From contig JAAYLG010000063.1 of assembly GCA_012522075.1 (NCBI GenBank), positions 1-32,611 of the forward strand: a DNA stretch of 32,611 nucleotides, in the 5' to 3' direction. The notes below the pieces were generated by a model. The model saw only the letters and a program-made list of their open reading frames with translations, did no database searches and had not been told where the DNA came from. This document shows positions 24,723-32,611 of the stretch, piece by piece. Position 1 is the first letter of the stretch. Each line of letters opens with the position of its first letter. A program made the position numbers and the translations under genes. The stretch is from Bacillota bacterium (GTDB lineage: Bacteria; Bacillota; Dethiobacteria; Dethiobacterales; Dethiobacteraceae).

Positions 24723-27127
24723 GGCACCGTTACTTCCACCATTTCCGCAGCCGGAGCTGCCGCCTGCGCTTTTCTGTTTTCCGCAGCATGTATCTCTTTG
24801 TCTTCCGTCTTTTGTGTCGGTGCCAGGGCATGCAAAAGCACTTCGTCCATATGCTCCACCGTAACAAACTCCAGTCGTTTGCGGACATTCTGCGGAATTT
24901 CACTCAAATCCTTCTTATTGTCTGCCGGCAAAATAACTGTCTTAATGCCTGCCCGGTGAGCCGCCAGTACCTTTTCCTTCAGCCCGCCGACGGGAAGCAC
25001 CTTGCCCCGCAAAGTAATTTCTCCCGTCATGGCCACAGTGCGCTTGTAAGGACGCCCGGTCAGGGCGGAGATCAGTGCCGTAGCCATGGTGATGCCGGCG
25101 GACGGGCCGTCCTTGGGAATTGCTCCTTCCGGAATATGAATATGAATATCATATTTTTCATGGAAATCTTCCGGCAGTTGCAATTCCTTTGCCCGGGACC
25201 GAATATAAGACAGGCCTGCCTGGGCCGATTCCTGCATCACTTCTCCCAGCTTGCCGGTAAGCAGCAGCTTGCCCTTGCCTTTCATCAGGGTCACTTCAAT
25301 CTGGAGCGTATCCCCGCCCACTTCTGTCCAGGCTAAGCCGGTGGCTACGCCAATTTCATCCTCTTTTTCCGCCACACCGTAGCGGTAGCGCGGCACGCCC
25401 AGATACTTATCCACATTCTGGACGGTAATGAACGATTTTTGTTTTTTGTCCCGCACCACATCGCGGGCCACCTTCCGGCAGATGGAAGCCAGCTGGCGCT
25501 CCAGGTTGCGCACGCCCGCTTCCCGCGTATACTGGCGGATAATTTTCCGGATCGTTTTTTCCGAAATTGTCAGGTGTTCAGGCTTCAGACCGTTTTCTTT
25601 TATTTGCTTGGGCAAAAGGTGACGCTTGGCAATTTGCAGCTTTTCCTCTTCCGTATAGCCGGGGAGGTAAATTGTTTCCATCCTGTCCAAAAGAGGCTGG
25701 GGAATGTTATACATGTTGTTGGCCGTGGTAATAAACATGACATGGGAGAGATCAAAGGGGATTTCCAGGTAATGGTCGGAAAAAGCATTATTTTGCTCGG
25801 GGTCTAAAACTTCCAGCAAGGCGGCGGAGGGATCGCCGCGGAAATCGGTGGACATTTTGTCGATTTCATCCAAAAGGAAAACAGGGTTCTGCGACTTGGC
25901 CTGCCGCATGCCCTGGATAATGCGGCCGGGCAGCGCCCCCACATAAGTGCGCCTGTGCCCGCGGATTTCCGCTGCGTCTCGCACCCCGCCCAGGGAAATG
26001 CGCACAAAATTGCGTTGCAAAGCGCGTGCCACTGAACGAGCCAGGGAGGTCTTGCCCACACCGGGCGGACCAATCAGGCAAAGAATGGGGCCTTTCAATT
26101 TCTTCGCCAGTTGCCTGACGGCCAGGTATTCAATAATCCTTTCCTTAACTTTTTTCAAGCCGTAATGGTCCTCGTCCAGAATTTGCTCCGCCATGTTTAA
26201 GTCCAGGCGGTCCTCTGTCTGGTACGACCAGGGCAGCGCCAAAATCCAGTCAAGATAATTGCGGATAACCACGCCTTCCGCCGCGGCGGGCGGCATTTTT
26301 TCCAGGCGCTCCACTTCTTTAAGCGCCTTTTCCTCCACTTCCGGCGGCAGTTTGGCTTCCGCAATCTTTTCCCGGTATTCATCGGCTTCAGCCAGACGTT
26401 CATCCTTTTCTCCCAGCTCTTTCTGGATGGCTTTCATTTGTTCGCGCAGGTAATATTCTTTCTGCGTCCGTTCCATTTGTTTACGGACGCGCAAATTAAT
26501 TCTGCGCTCAATCTCCAGAATCTCCATCTCGTGGGTGAGAATTGCCGACAATTTGTCCAAGCGGTCCCGCGGGGACGTAGCCTCCAGTATTTCCTGTTTC
26601 TGTTGTATTTTTAGTGTCAGGTGGGAAGCAATCAGATCGGCCATCCGCCCCGGCTCCTCCAGTGAAGAGACGGTAACCAGCGTTTCCGGCGGAATCTTTT
26701 TGCTCAATTTAATATACTGTTCAAACTGGTAAATCACGCTGTGCATCAGCGCTTCAATTTCTACACTTTTGGCCGTCTCTTCGGGGACTTCTTCCGCTTC
26801 CACTTTAAAATAGGGATCATAGGAGAGAAATTTGCGAATCCAGGCACGTGACAGCCCCTCTACCAGGACGCGGATTGTTCCTCCGGGCAATTTCAACAGT
26901 TGTTTAATTTGGGCAATAGTACCCATGGTATAGATATCGTCAGGCGTCGGTTCATCGATCCGTGCTTCCTTCTGTGCTACCAGCAAAATCTTGTTGTCCT
27001 CAACCATTGCCTGCTCCAGTGCATTGACGGAACGCTCACGGCCCACGTCCAGATGCAGGACCACGTTGGGAAAAACAAGAATGCCACGCAGAGGCAAAAG
27101 CGGGATAATGACTTTCCTGTCTGCCAT
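24719..27127 (-). CDS. lon: ATP-dependent protease Lon (LonA)
   Basis: A cytosolic AAA+ serine protease (802 residues) that degrades misfolded and regulatory proteins. The N-terminal substrate-binding domain (about 5-205) and a long coiled coil (about 205-280) precede the AAA+ module, with Walker A G353-PPGVGK-T360 and Walker B FLLDEIDK (D420, E421). The protease domain bears the catalytic dyad S676 in DGPSAG and K719 in GGLKEKV, with the 43-residue spacing of E. coli Lon. The 135-base gap from lonB and a weak promoter-like pair (TGTACA, 17 bases, TAAAAA) suggest possible partial independence. No CtsR or CIRCE box is visible. Confidence 0.98.
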   Translation of the reverse strand: MADRKVIIPLLPLRGILVFPNVVLHLDVGRERSVNALEQAMVEDNKILLVAQKEARIDEPTPDDIYTMGTIAQIKQLLKLPGGTIRVLVEGLSRAWIRKFLSYDPYFKVEAEEVPEETAKSVEIEALMHSVIYQFEQYIKLSKKIPPETLVTVSSLEEPGRMADLIASHLTLKIQQKQEILEATSPRDRLDKLSAILTHEMEILEIERRINLRVRKQMERTQKEYYLREQMKAIQKELGEKDERLAEADEYREKIAEAKLPPEVEEKALKEVERLEKMPPAAAEGVVIRNYLDWILALPWSYQTEDRLDLNMAEQILDEDHYGLKKVKERIIEYLAVRQLAKKLKGPILCLIGPPGVGKTSLARSVARALQRNFVRISLGGVRDAAEIRGHRRTYVGALPGRIIQGMRQAKSQNPVFLLDEIDKMSTDFRGDPSAALLEVLDPEQNNAFSDHYLEIPFDLSHVMFITTANNMYNIPQPLLDRMETIYLPGYTEEEKLQIAKRHLLPKQIKENGLKPEHLTISEKTIRKIIRQYTREAGVRNLERQLASICRKVARDVVRDKKQKSFITVQNVDKYLGVPRYRYGVAEKEDEIGVATGLAWTEVGGDTLQIEVTLMKGKGKLLLTGKLGEVMQESAQAGLSYIRSRAKELQLPEDFHEKYDIHIHIPEGAIPKDGPSAGITMATALISALTGRPYKRTVAMTGEITLRGKVLPVGGLKEKVLAAHRAGIKTVILPADNKKDLSEIPQNVRKRLEFVTVEHMDEVLLHALAPTQKTEDKEIHAAENRKAQAAAPAAEMVEVTVP

Positions 27128-27262
27128 GGATCTCTGCCCCCCCTGTTTCTAATTTAATAATCCAAGTCTTAGGAATTTATTCGCGAAAAGCTTCTCAGAT
27201 CCTTTTTATTCGCACTCCTGCTTTCTGTACAGTTTCTTAAATTGTATTTAACGGCAGAACCG
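27128..27262 (-). other. lonB-lon intergenic region
   Basis: The 135-base gap holds a short hairpin at the lonB stop (TAACGG/CCGTTA, 27249-27265) without a U-run, a weak promoter candidate (TGTACA, 17-base spacer, TAAAAA) and an 8-base palindrome TTCGCGAA (27180-27187). No gene or recognisable regulator site is seen. Confidence 0.35.
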
Positions 27263-28945
27263 TTATGAAGAAACGGGCGAGGCAGTCAGAACGGCTGCAG
27301 GCTGCGCTACGCCTGCCGCCTGGGGACGGTACAAAGCATGATACAGGACTTCCTTGAGCGTCTCCACCGGAACCACTTCCACCCCGTGCAGCTTGGCAAA
27401 AAGCTTCTGCCAGTTCTCCCGGGGAATAATTACCTTGCGGACTCCCGCCTGCCGGGCGGCCTCTATTTTGTCCACCACGCCGCCGACGGGGCGGACATAA
27501 CCGCGGACAGACAACTCGCCGGTCATGGCTACAGTATTGTCAACAGGAATGCCTGTCAGGGAAGAATAGACGGCACAGGCTACGGAAATCCCCGCCGAGG
27601 GACCGTCAATGGGAGTGCCGCCGGGAAAATTGATATGGATATCGTAGGCGGACGGGTCAACATCCAGGAATTTTCGCAGTGCCGTCAGCACGTTTTCCAC
27701 TGATTCTTTGGCCATGCTTTTCCGGCGGATAACCCGCCGTGCGCTGCCCAGCTCCTCTTCATCCACCGCCCCGGTAATTTTAATCCGTCCCCTGCCCGGC
27801 TCTGTCCGGTGGGACGCCACTTCAATTTCCAAAAGCGTCCCCATACCGGGGCCGTAAACGGCAAGGCCGCAGACAACACCCGTCTGGGGATGCGGCGGGA
27901 TTTTCCGTTCCGGGCGGGGCGAGAACCTGCCGGCATTGATTACCCATTCCACATCTTCCACGGAAATCTCCCCGGGCTTTTTCTCGCTCATGGCGATGCC
28001 TGCCGCAAGCTGTACAATATTTACGGCTTCCCTGCCGTTTTTTGCATACCTGGTAACAAGCTGCAGTGCTGCCGGCTCCAGGAGCAAGCCGATTCTTTTA
28101 GCTGCATTGTCGGCGATGACGGCTATTTCGGAGGGGAGAAGCCCCCGAAAATAAATCTCCAGGCAGCGCGAACGAAGGGCAGGCGGGATTTCCTCCGGAT
28201 CCCGCGTTGTCGCCCCGATCAGGCGGAAATCGGCCGGTAGACCGCGCTGAAAAATTTCATGAATGTAGGCGGGAATATTTTTATCTTCCGGATTATAATA
28301 AGCGCTTTCCAAAAAAACTTTTCTGTCTTCCAGCACTTTCAGGAGTTTGTTCATCTGTGTGGGGTGCAGTTCCCCTATTTCATCAATAAAAAGAATGCCT
28401 CCGTGCGCCTTGCTCACTGCTCCAGGCTTCGGCTGCGGAATGCCGGCCATCCCGAGCGGCCCCGCTCCCTGGTAAATCGGATCGTGGACGGTACCGATCA
28501 GCGGGTCTGCTATCCCCCGTTCATCAAACCGGGCAGTGGTGGCGTCTATTTCAGTAAATTTGGCATCATGCCTGAAAGGCGAGTCCGGGTTTTTCTTTGC
28601 CTCTTCCAGGACCAGCCTGGCGGCGGCCGTTTTACCCACGCCGGGCGGGCCGTACAACAGTACATGCTGGGGATTGGACCCGCACAGGGCGGCCCGCAGC
28701 GATTTTATGCCTTCTTCCTGGCCAATAATCTCGGTAAAACTGGCAGGCCGTGTTTTTTCGGCCAACGGTTCTGTCAGGGAGATTTCCCGCATGCGCCGCA
28801 GTTGTTCCATTTCTTTACCAGAGCCTCTGTACACGGCAACTTTGTTGGTATGCTGCGATTGCAGCAGATTCCAGAAATAAAGGCCAATAATCACGGCAAT
28901 GACAATCTGCACAACACCAATCAGCGGCACCAGCTTTGCTAACAT
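27263..28945 (-). CDS. lonB: ATP-dependent protease LonB
   Basis: A Lon-like protease of the LonB type found in spore-formers, 560 residues. It lacks the LonA N-domain and instead has an N-terminal membrane helix (about residues 5-24). The AAA+ domain has Walker A G99-PPGVGK-T106 and Walker B ILFIDEIGE (D188, E189). The protease domain has S450 in DGPSAG and K493 in VVDKIEAARQAGV, again 43 apart. I start at ATG 28945 because GGGGGGAAAG lies just upstream; the frame is open to 28999 but upstream residues look non-coding. In Bacillus subtilis lonB is forespore-controlled. It is the first gene of lonB-lon-yihA. Confidence 0.95.
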   Translation of the reverse strand: MLAKLVPLIGVVQIVIAVIIGLYFWNLLQSQHTNKVAVYRGSGKEMEQLRRMREISLTEPLAEKTRPASFTEIIGQEEGIKSLRAALCGSNPQHVLLYGPPGVGKTAAARLVLEEAKKNPDSPFRHDAKFTEIDATTARFDERGIADPLIGTVHDPIYQGAGPLGMAGIPQPKPGAVSKAHGGILFIDEIGELHPTQMNKLLKVLEDRKVFLESAYYNPEDKNIPAYIHEIFQRGLPADFRLIGATTRDPEEIPPALRSRCLEIYFRGLLPSEIAVIADNAAKRIGLLLEPAALQLVTRYAKNGREAVNIVQLAAGIAMSEKKPGEISVEDVEWVINAGRFSPRPERKIPPHPQTGVVCGLAVYGPGMGTLLEIEVASHRTEPGRGRIKITGAVDEEELGSARRVIRRKSMAKESVENVLTALRKFLDVDPSAYDIHINFPGGTPIDGPSAGISVACAVYSSLTGIPVDNTVAMTGELSVRGYVRPVGGVVDKIEAARQAGVRKVIIPRENWQKLFAKLHGVEVVPVETLKEVLYHALYRPQAAGVAQPAAVLTASPVSS

Positions 28946-28981
28946 TTCTTTCCCCCCAAAGGCTGCATATTTTTGCCTTGT

Positions 28982-28991
28982 TAGTATATCC
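28982..28991 (-). promoter_or_regulatory. Candidate promoter -10 of lonB with a forespore-sigma look
   Basis: The sequence GGATATACTA fits the sigma-F/sigma-G -10 pattern GG-N2-ANANTR, and overlaps TATACT, also a fair sigma-A -10 (five of six). No convincing -35 for sigma-A lies 16-18 bases upstream, and the sigma-F -35 is poor. The region is between the clpX terminator and lonB. Confidence 0.3.
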
Positions 28992-29046
28992 CACGGCAAA
29001 GGAAAAAAACGTTCCGCCTGCCGCTTCCCGGAAACTGCCCGGGGGC

Positions 29047-29084
29047 AAAAAAATGCCGCCTGCAGGCTGGCACCTGCAGGCGGC
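29047..29084 (-). terminator. Intrinsic terminator of tig-clpP-clpX
   Basis: A perfect 12-base-pair stem (GCCGCCTGCAGG with CCTGCAGGCGGC), a 6-base loop and a tail of ATTTTTTT on the minus strand, beginning 8 bases after the clpX stop. Confidence 0.93.
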
Positions 29085-29092
29085 TGTCTTTT

Positions 29093-30355
29093 TTATGCCG
29101 TTTCTTCTTTTTTCTTTTTTCGCTTATCCGAGGTCACCAGGATCGGTTTTTCCTTATTGGCAATAACTTCCCTGGTAATGATGCATTTGCTAATTCCTTC
29201 GTAACTGGGCAGGTCATACATCACATCCAGAAGGATTGATTCCAGGATGGCACGCAGGCCCCTGGCTCCCGTATTGCGGCGGATGGCTTCCTCCGCAATC
29301 ATGCCCAGTGTGCACTCTTTAAACTCCAGCGTCACATTATCCATTTCAAACAGGCGCTGATACTGCTTGATCAGGGCATTGCGGGGCTCCGTCAGGATCC
29401 GGATCAGCGCTTCTTTGTCCAGGGCATCCAGGGTGGCCACCACGGGCACCCGCCCGACAAATTCAGGAATCAAGCCGAATTTGATCAAGTCCTGAGGCAG
29501 CACATGGCGCAGGATTTCACCGATATTTTGCTCCTGCTTGCCGACTATTTCCGCGCCAAAGCCGATACCTTTGCGGCCAATCCGGTTCTGGATGATTTTT
29601 TCCAGGCCGTCAAAGGCACCGCCGCAAATAAAAAGAATATTGGTGGTGTCAATCTGCATGAATTCCTGATGCGGATGCTTGCGTCCGCCTTGCGGCGGGA
29701 CGCTGGCAATTGTTCCTTCCAGGATTTTTAGTAATGCCTGCTGGACGCCTTCCCCGGAAACATCCCTGGTAATGGAAGGATTGTCGGTTTTGCGGGCAAT
29801 TTTGTCAATCTCGTCAATATAGACAATGCCCTTTTCCGCTTTCTCCAGGTCATAATCGGCAGCCTGGATCAGCTTCAGCAGGATATTTTCCACATCTTCT
29901 CCCACATAACCGGCTTCCGTCAGGGAAGTGGCGTCGGCGATAGCAAAGGGGACATTCAAAATACGGGCCAGTGTCTGGGCCAGCAATGTCTTGCCCACAC
30001 CGGTCGGCCCGATCAGGAGAATGTTGCTCTTCTGAATCTCCACATCATCAGGCTTTTGCTCGGCGTTGATGCGCTTATAGTGATTATAAACGGCAACGGC
30101 CAGCTTTTTCTTTGCCTCTTCCTGCCCGATAACATACTGGTCCAGGATTTCCTTGATTTCAGCGGGGCGGGGAAGCTCCACCAAATCAAGCTCCATCTCT
30201 TCGGACAGTTCTTCTTCAATAATTTCGTTGCAGAGCTCGATGCATTCATCGCAAATATAAACACCCGGCCCTGCCACAAGCTTGCGTACCTGCTCCTGGG
30301 TCTTGCCACAGAAGGAGCATTTTAACTGCCCCTTCTCGTCATTAAACTTAAACAT
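29093..30355 (-). CDS. clpX: ClpXP ATPase subunit ClpX
   Basis: A hexameric AAA+ unfoldase (420 residues) that feeds substrates to ClpP. The N-terminal zinc-binding domain has C13, C16, C35 and C38. The AAA+ core carries Walker A G116-PTGVGK-T123 and Walker [10 protein letters not shown]. The ClpP-docking loop contains the IGF tripeptide (RKGIGFGAE), and the sensor-2 arginine lies in [14 protein letters not shown] lies 7 bases before ATG 30355 and the gene is 21 bases after clpP. The tail is Lys/Glu-rich (KRKKKKEE). Confidence 0.98.
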   Translation of the reverse strand: MFKFNDEKGQLKCSFCGKTQEQVRKLVAGPGVYICDECIELCNEIIEEELSEEMELDLVELPRPAEIKEILDQYVIGQEEAKKKLAVAVYNHYKRINAEQKPDDVEIQKSNILLIGPTGVGKTLLAQTLARILNVPFAIADATSLTEAGYVGEDVENILLKLIQAADYDLEKAEKGIVYIDEIDKIARKTDNPSITRDVSGEGVQQALLKILEGTIASVPPQGGRKHPHQEFMQIDTTNILFICGGAFDGLEKIIQNRIGRKGIGFGAEIVGKQEQNIGEILRHVLPQDLIKFGLIPEFVGRVPVVATLDALDKEALIRILTEPRNALIKQYQRLFEMDNVTLEFKECTLGMIAEEAIRRNTGARGLRAILESILLDVMYDLPSYEGISKCIITREVIANKEKPILVTSDKRKKKKEETA

Positions 30356-30376
30356 TTGTGTCCCTCCCTGCGGGGT

Positions 30377-30958
30377 CTAACGTTTCTGCAGTACGCCGTC
30401 AATTAATCCATATTCTTTTGCCTGTTCAGCAGACATGAAGAAGTCCCTGTCCGTATCACGGGCAATGGTTTCCACATCCTGACCGGTATGGAAAGCAAGG
30501 ATTTGATTCAGGCGCTCCCTGATGCGGAGAATCTCGCGGGCATGGATTTCAATATCTACAGCCTGGCCCCGTGCGCCGCCCAGGGGCTGGTGGACCATGA
30601 CACGGGAGTTGGGCAGGGCAAAGCGCTTGCCCTTGGTTCCCGCCGTCAAAAGCACCGCACCCATGCTGGCTGCAAGGCCAACACAGATCGTAGAAACATC
30701 CGGCTTAATATACTGGATGGTGTCATAAATGGCAAGACCGGAATAGACGGACCCTCCGGGGGTATTGATATAAATATTGATATCCTTATCCGGGTCTTCC
30801 GATTCCAGGAAAAGCAACTGTGCAATGACCAAATTGGCAACAGTATCATCAATGGGACTGCCAATAAAGATAATACGGTCCTTCAAAAGACGGGAATAAA
30901 TATCATATGCCCGTTCACCACGGTTTGTCTGCTCCACAACCATAGGTACCAAAGCCAT
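30377..30958 (-). CDS. clpP: ATP-dependent Clp protease proteolytic subunit
   Basis: A tetradecameric serine protease (193 residues). The catalytic triad is S98 ([11 protein letters not shown]), H123 (MVHQPLGG) and D172 (DTDRDFF), all at the canonical positions. The N-terminal [20 protein letters not shown] is the conserved processing and gating region. A run of G (AGGGGG) precedes ATG 30958, 12 bases after the tig stop, so tig-clpP-clpX form an operon as in many Clostridia. Only one clpP is present in the window. Confidence 0.98.
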   Translation of the reverse strand: MALVPMVVEQTNRGERAYDIYSRLLKDRIIFIGSPIDDTVANLVIAQLLFLESEDPDKDINIYINTPGGSVYSGLAIYDTIQYIKPDVSTICVGLAASMGAVLLTAGTKGKRFALPNSRVMVHQPLGGARGQAVDIEIHAREILRIRERLNQILAFHTGQDVETIARDTDRDFFMSAEQAKEYGLIDGVLQKR

Positions 30959-30970
30959 TTGGGATCCCCC

Positions 30971-32356
30971 CTAAGCTTCTTTTTCTTCACTTGCTGTTGT
31001 TTCTTCTTTTGTTGCTTCTTCAGCTTCTGCGTTTTGCGCTTCCTCGTTCTGCACGGCGGGAACGGTCTTTTCTGTGATCTTGGCTGCGTCTGTCAGAAAG
31101 TCTATGACTTTACGGTATTTGATTTCATCAGCAATTTGCGACAGCTGTCCCTCCGCTGCAAAAGCTTCCTTTACTTTTTGCAGGTCCTGTTTGTAGCTCT
31201 CTGCTATCTCCTGCAGGCGTTCATCTATTTCTGCATCGCTGGCGTCAATTCCTTCTTGTGTAATTATCGCCTCAAGGACCAGGTTTGTTTTTACCCGCCG
31301 CTCTGCCTCTTCGCGCCTGTCTGCACGCAATTCTTCCAGCGTTTTCTTGCTCATTTCCAGGTATTTTTCCAGTGTCAGACCCTGCAGCATCAGGAGCTGG
31401 TTCATTTCCGCGAGCATCCTGTCAATTTCCCGTTCAACCAGAACATTGGGAACGGCAACCTCGCTGGCAGTCACAACTTTTCCCACAATTTCATTCTGCA
31501 CTGCAAAGCGGGAACGCTCTTTTTCCTGCTCTTTCAGCTTATTCAAAATATCCGCTTTTAATTCTGCAAGCGTCTCAAATTCCGAGACTTCCTGGACAAA
31601 CTCATCTGTCAGTTCAGGTAATTCCTTGCGCTTAATTTCATTGACTTTTACCTTAAAAGTGGCAAGCTTGCCGGACAATTCCTCGCGGTGGTACTGCTCC
31701 GGGAATCTGACTTCGATTTCTTTTTCCTCACCGATCTTCATCCCGACCAGCTGGACTTCAAAGCCGGGGATAAAGGTATTGGAGCCGATTTCCAGGGAGT
31801 AGCCCTCCCCGCTTCCACCTGCAAGAGGTTCTCCGTCCACAAAGCCGGTAAAGTCAATAATAACCAGGTCGCCGAATTCAACAGGACCTTCTTCCACCAC
31901 ATGCAGCCTGACATGCTGAGTGCGCATTTGCTGCAGGCGGCTTTCCACATCCTGTTCCGTAATTTCACGGATTTCCTGCGTTGCTTCAATCCCGCGGTAT
32001 TCACCCAGCTTGACTTCCGGCAGCACTTCTACCACAGCTTTAAAAATAAACGGCTTGCCTTTCTCAAACTGCACCAGGTCAATTTCCGGCCTGTCGATTG
32101 GCTTAATCCCCGTTTCCTCGACAGCTTCACCGTAAGCCCGGGGCAGCAGAATATCAAGCGCGTCTTCATAAAGGATTTCCGGACCGAAGCGTCTTTCCAG
32201 AATGGCACGCGGTACTTTGCCTTTACGGAAGCCGGGGACGCTGACTTTCTTGACTACCTTTTTATATGCCTCGTCAAGTGCCCCGGCGACAACCTCGGCA
32301 TCTACTTCCACTTCCAAGGCAACTTTACTGTCGTCTATTTTCTCCAGTTTTACCAT
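30971..32356 (-). CDS. tig: Trigger factor (ribosome-associated chaperone and peptidyl-prolyl isomerase)
   Basis: A chaperone (461 residues) that binds near the ribosomal exit tunnel. The N-terminal ribosome-binding signature G42-FRKGKVP is present. The FKBP-type isomerase domain follows (about 150-245, with GDLVIIDFTGFVDGEPLAGG), then a long helical C-terminal substrate-binding domain. The last about 30 residues are Glu/Ala/Thr-rich and probably disordered, an extension beyond the compact fold. AAAGGAG lies 7 bases before ATG 32356. A promoter and a 5' leader of roughly 90 bases precede it. Confidence 0.98.
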   Translation of the reverse strand: MVKLEKIDDSKVALEVEVDAEVVAGALDEAYKKVVKKVSVPGFRKGKVPRAILERRFGPEILYEDALDILLPRAYGEAVEETGIKPIDRPEIDLVQFEKGKPFIFKAVVEVLPEVKLGEYRGIEATQEIREITEQDVESRLQQMRTQHVRLHVVEEGPVEFGDLVIIDFTGFVDGEPLAGGSGEGYSLEIGSNTFIPGFEVQLVGMKIGEEKEIEVRFPEQYHREELSGKLATFKVKVNEIKRKELPELTDEFVQEVSEFETLAELKADILNKLKEQEKERSRFAVQNEIVGKVVTASEVAVPNVLVEREIDRMLAEMNQLLMLQGLTLEKYLEMSKKTLEELRADRREEAERRVKTNLVLEAIITQEGIDASDAEIDERLQEIAESYKQDLQKVKEAFAAEGQLSQIADEIKYRKVIDFLTDAAKITEKTVPAVQNEEAQNAEAEEATKEETTASEEKEA

Positions 32357-32455
32357 GCCTATGCTCCTTTAAGGTATTTTATCTTATGCGACTGTCACCA
32401 TCGCAGTGAACCCAAAAAGATTGCAGAAAGTTTGCTGATAGGCTTCATGGGCTGC

Positions 32456-32485
32456 ATTATAGCACAAAAACGACAGGCCTGCCAA
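32456..32485 (-). promoter_or_regulatory. Sigma-A promoter of tig-clpP-clpX
   Basis: A -35 TTGGCA (32480-32485, five of six) and a perfect -10 TATAAT (32456-32461) are separated by 18 bases. No CtsR or CIRCE heat-shock box overlaps it. Confidence 0.75.
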
Positions 32486-32528
32486 GTATTTTACCACTAA
32501 ATAAATGAAAATGAAAGAAAATTCCCGG

Positions 32529-32571
32529 GAAAAACAAAAAATGGTGGTTAATTGCAAGTTTTATTGCCACC
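32529..32571 (-). terminator. Probable terminator of the gene upstream of tig (outside window)
   Basis: GGTGG (32567-32571) pairs with CCACC (32543-32547) around a 19-base AT-rich loop and is followed on the minus strand by ATTTTTTGTTTTT. The short stem makes this moderate. The rest of 32357-32611 holds the tig promoter and leader and no gene. Confidence 0.5.
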
Positions 32572-32611
32572 CATATTTTGGCACCTCTGATAATATTGCC
32601 ATCTCATTAGC

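Noticed and set aside
26900-27262. CtsR or CIRCE heat-shock operator before lon, lonB or tig
   Set aside because: No tandem GGTCAAA-type heptads or GCACTC/GAGTGC arms were found upstream of these protease and chaperone genes.

Overview
The window carries a single, wholly leftward (minus-strand) gene block from a Gram-positive anaerobe of the Clostridia. The evidence for that assignment is the clostridial order tig-clpP-clpX-lonB-lon-yihA-valS-folC, the order rnfC-D-G-E-A-B as in acetogens, a LonB protease (typical of spore-formers), the run Gx-maf-radC-mreBCD-PBP2, strong AGGAGG-type ribosome sites and an approximately 50 % GC content. I cannot name the genus. No rRNA, tRNA, insertion sequence, prophage or CRISPR array is seen, and no gene-free stretch exceeds 300 bases.

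Reading with transcription (right to left): (1) a protein-quality unit, tig-clpP-clpX (32356-29093), with a good promoter in front of tig and a textbook terminator after clpX; (2) lonB, lon and the ribosome-assembly GTPase yihA (28945-24129), closed by a terminator; (3) valS and folC (24023-20031), with their own strong promoter and no T-box leader; (4) a complete Rnf complex, rnfCDGEAB (19796-14429); (5) a ten-gene Mrp/Mbh-type cation-antiporter operon (14178-6380), with its own promoter, a structured leader and an operator-like palindrome; (6) Gx-maf (6247-5070), then radC, then the rod-shape operon mreB-mreC-mreD-PBP2 (4317-1), with PBP2 cut by the window edge.

The biologically striking part is 19.8-6.4 kb. 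Rnf couples ferredoxin:NAD+ oxidoreduction to Na+ or H+ export. It is followed directly by a membrane antiporter assembly whose gene order (E, F, G, MbhD, MbhE, B, C, D) is that of the ion-pumping half of archaeal Mbh/Mbs complexes. No hydrogenase or other redox half is present, and two further NuoL/M-like subunits are appended. Two proteins in this region are unusual. RnfG carries two additional, nearly identical FMN-binding domains after its normal one. The last antiporter-like subunit carries five exact 25-residue tandem repeats followed by a terminal membrane helix, an arrangement that recalls the lateral helix of NuoL. My inference is that Rnf and this Mrp-type module work as one ion circuit; physical association is only a hypothesis.

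Start sites were chosen from ribosome-binding sites, and several are shorter than the longest open frame. Family assignments rest on recognised motifs, not on database searches.
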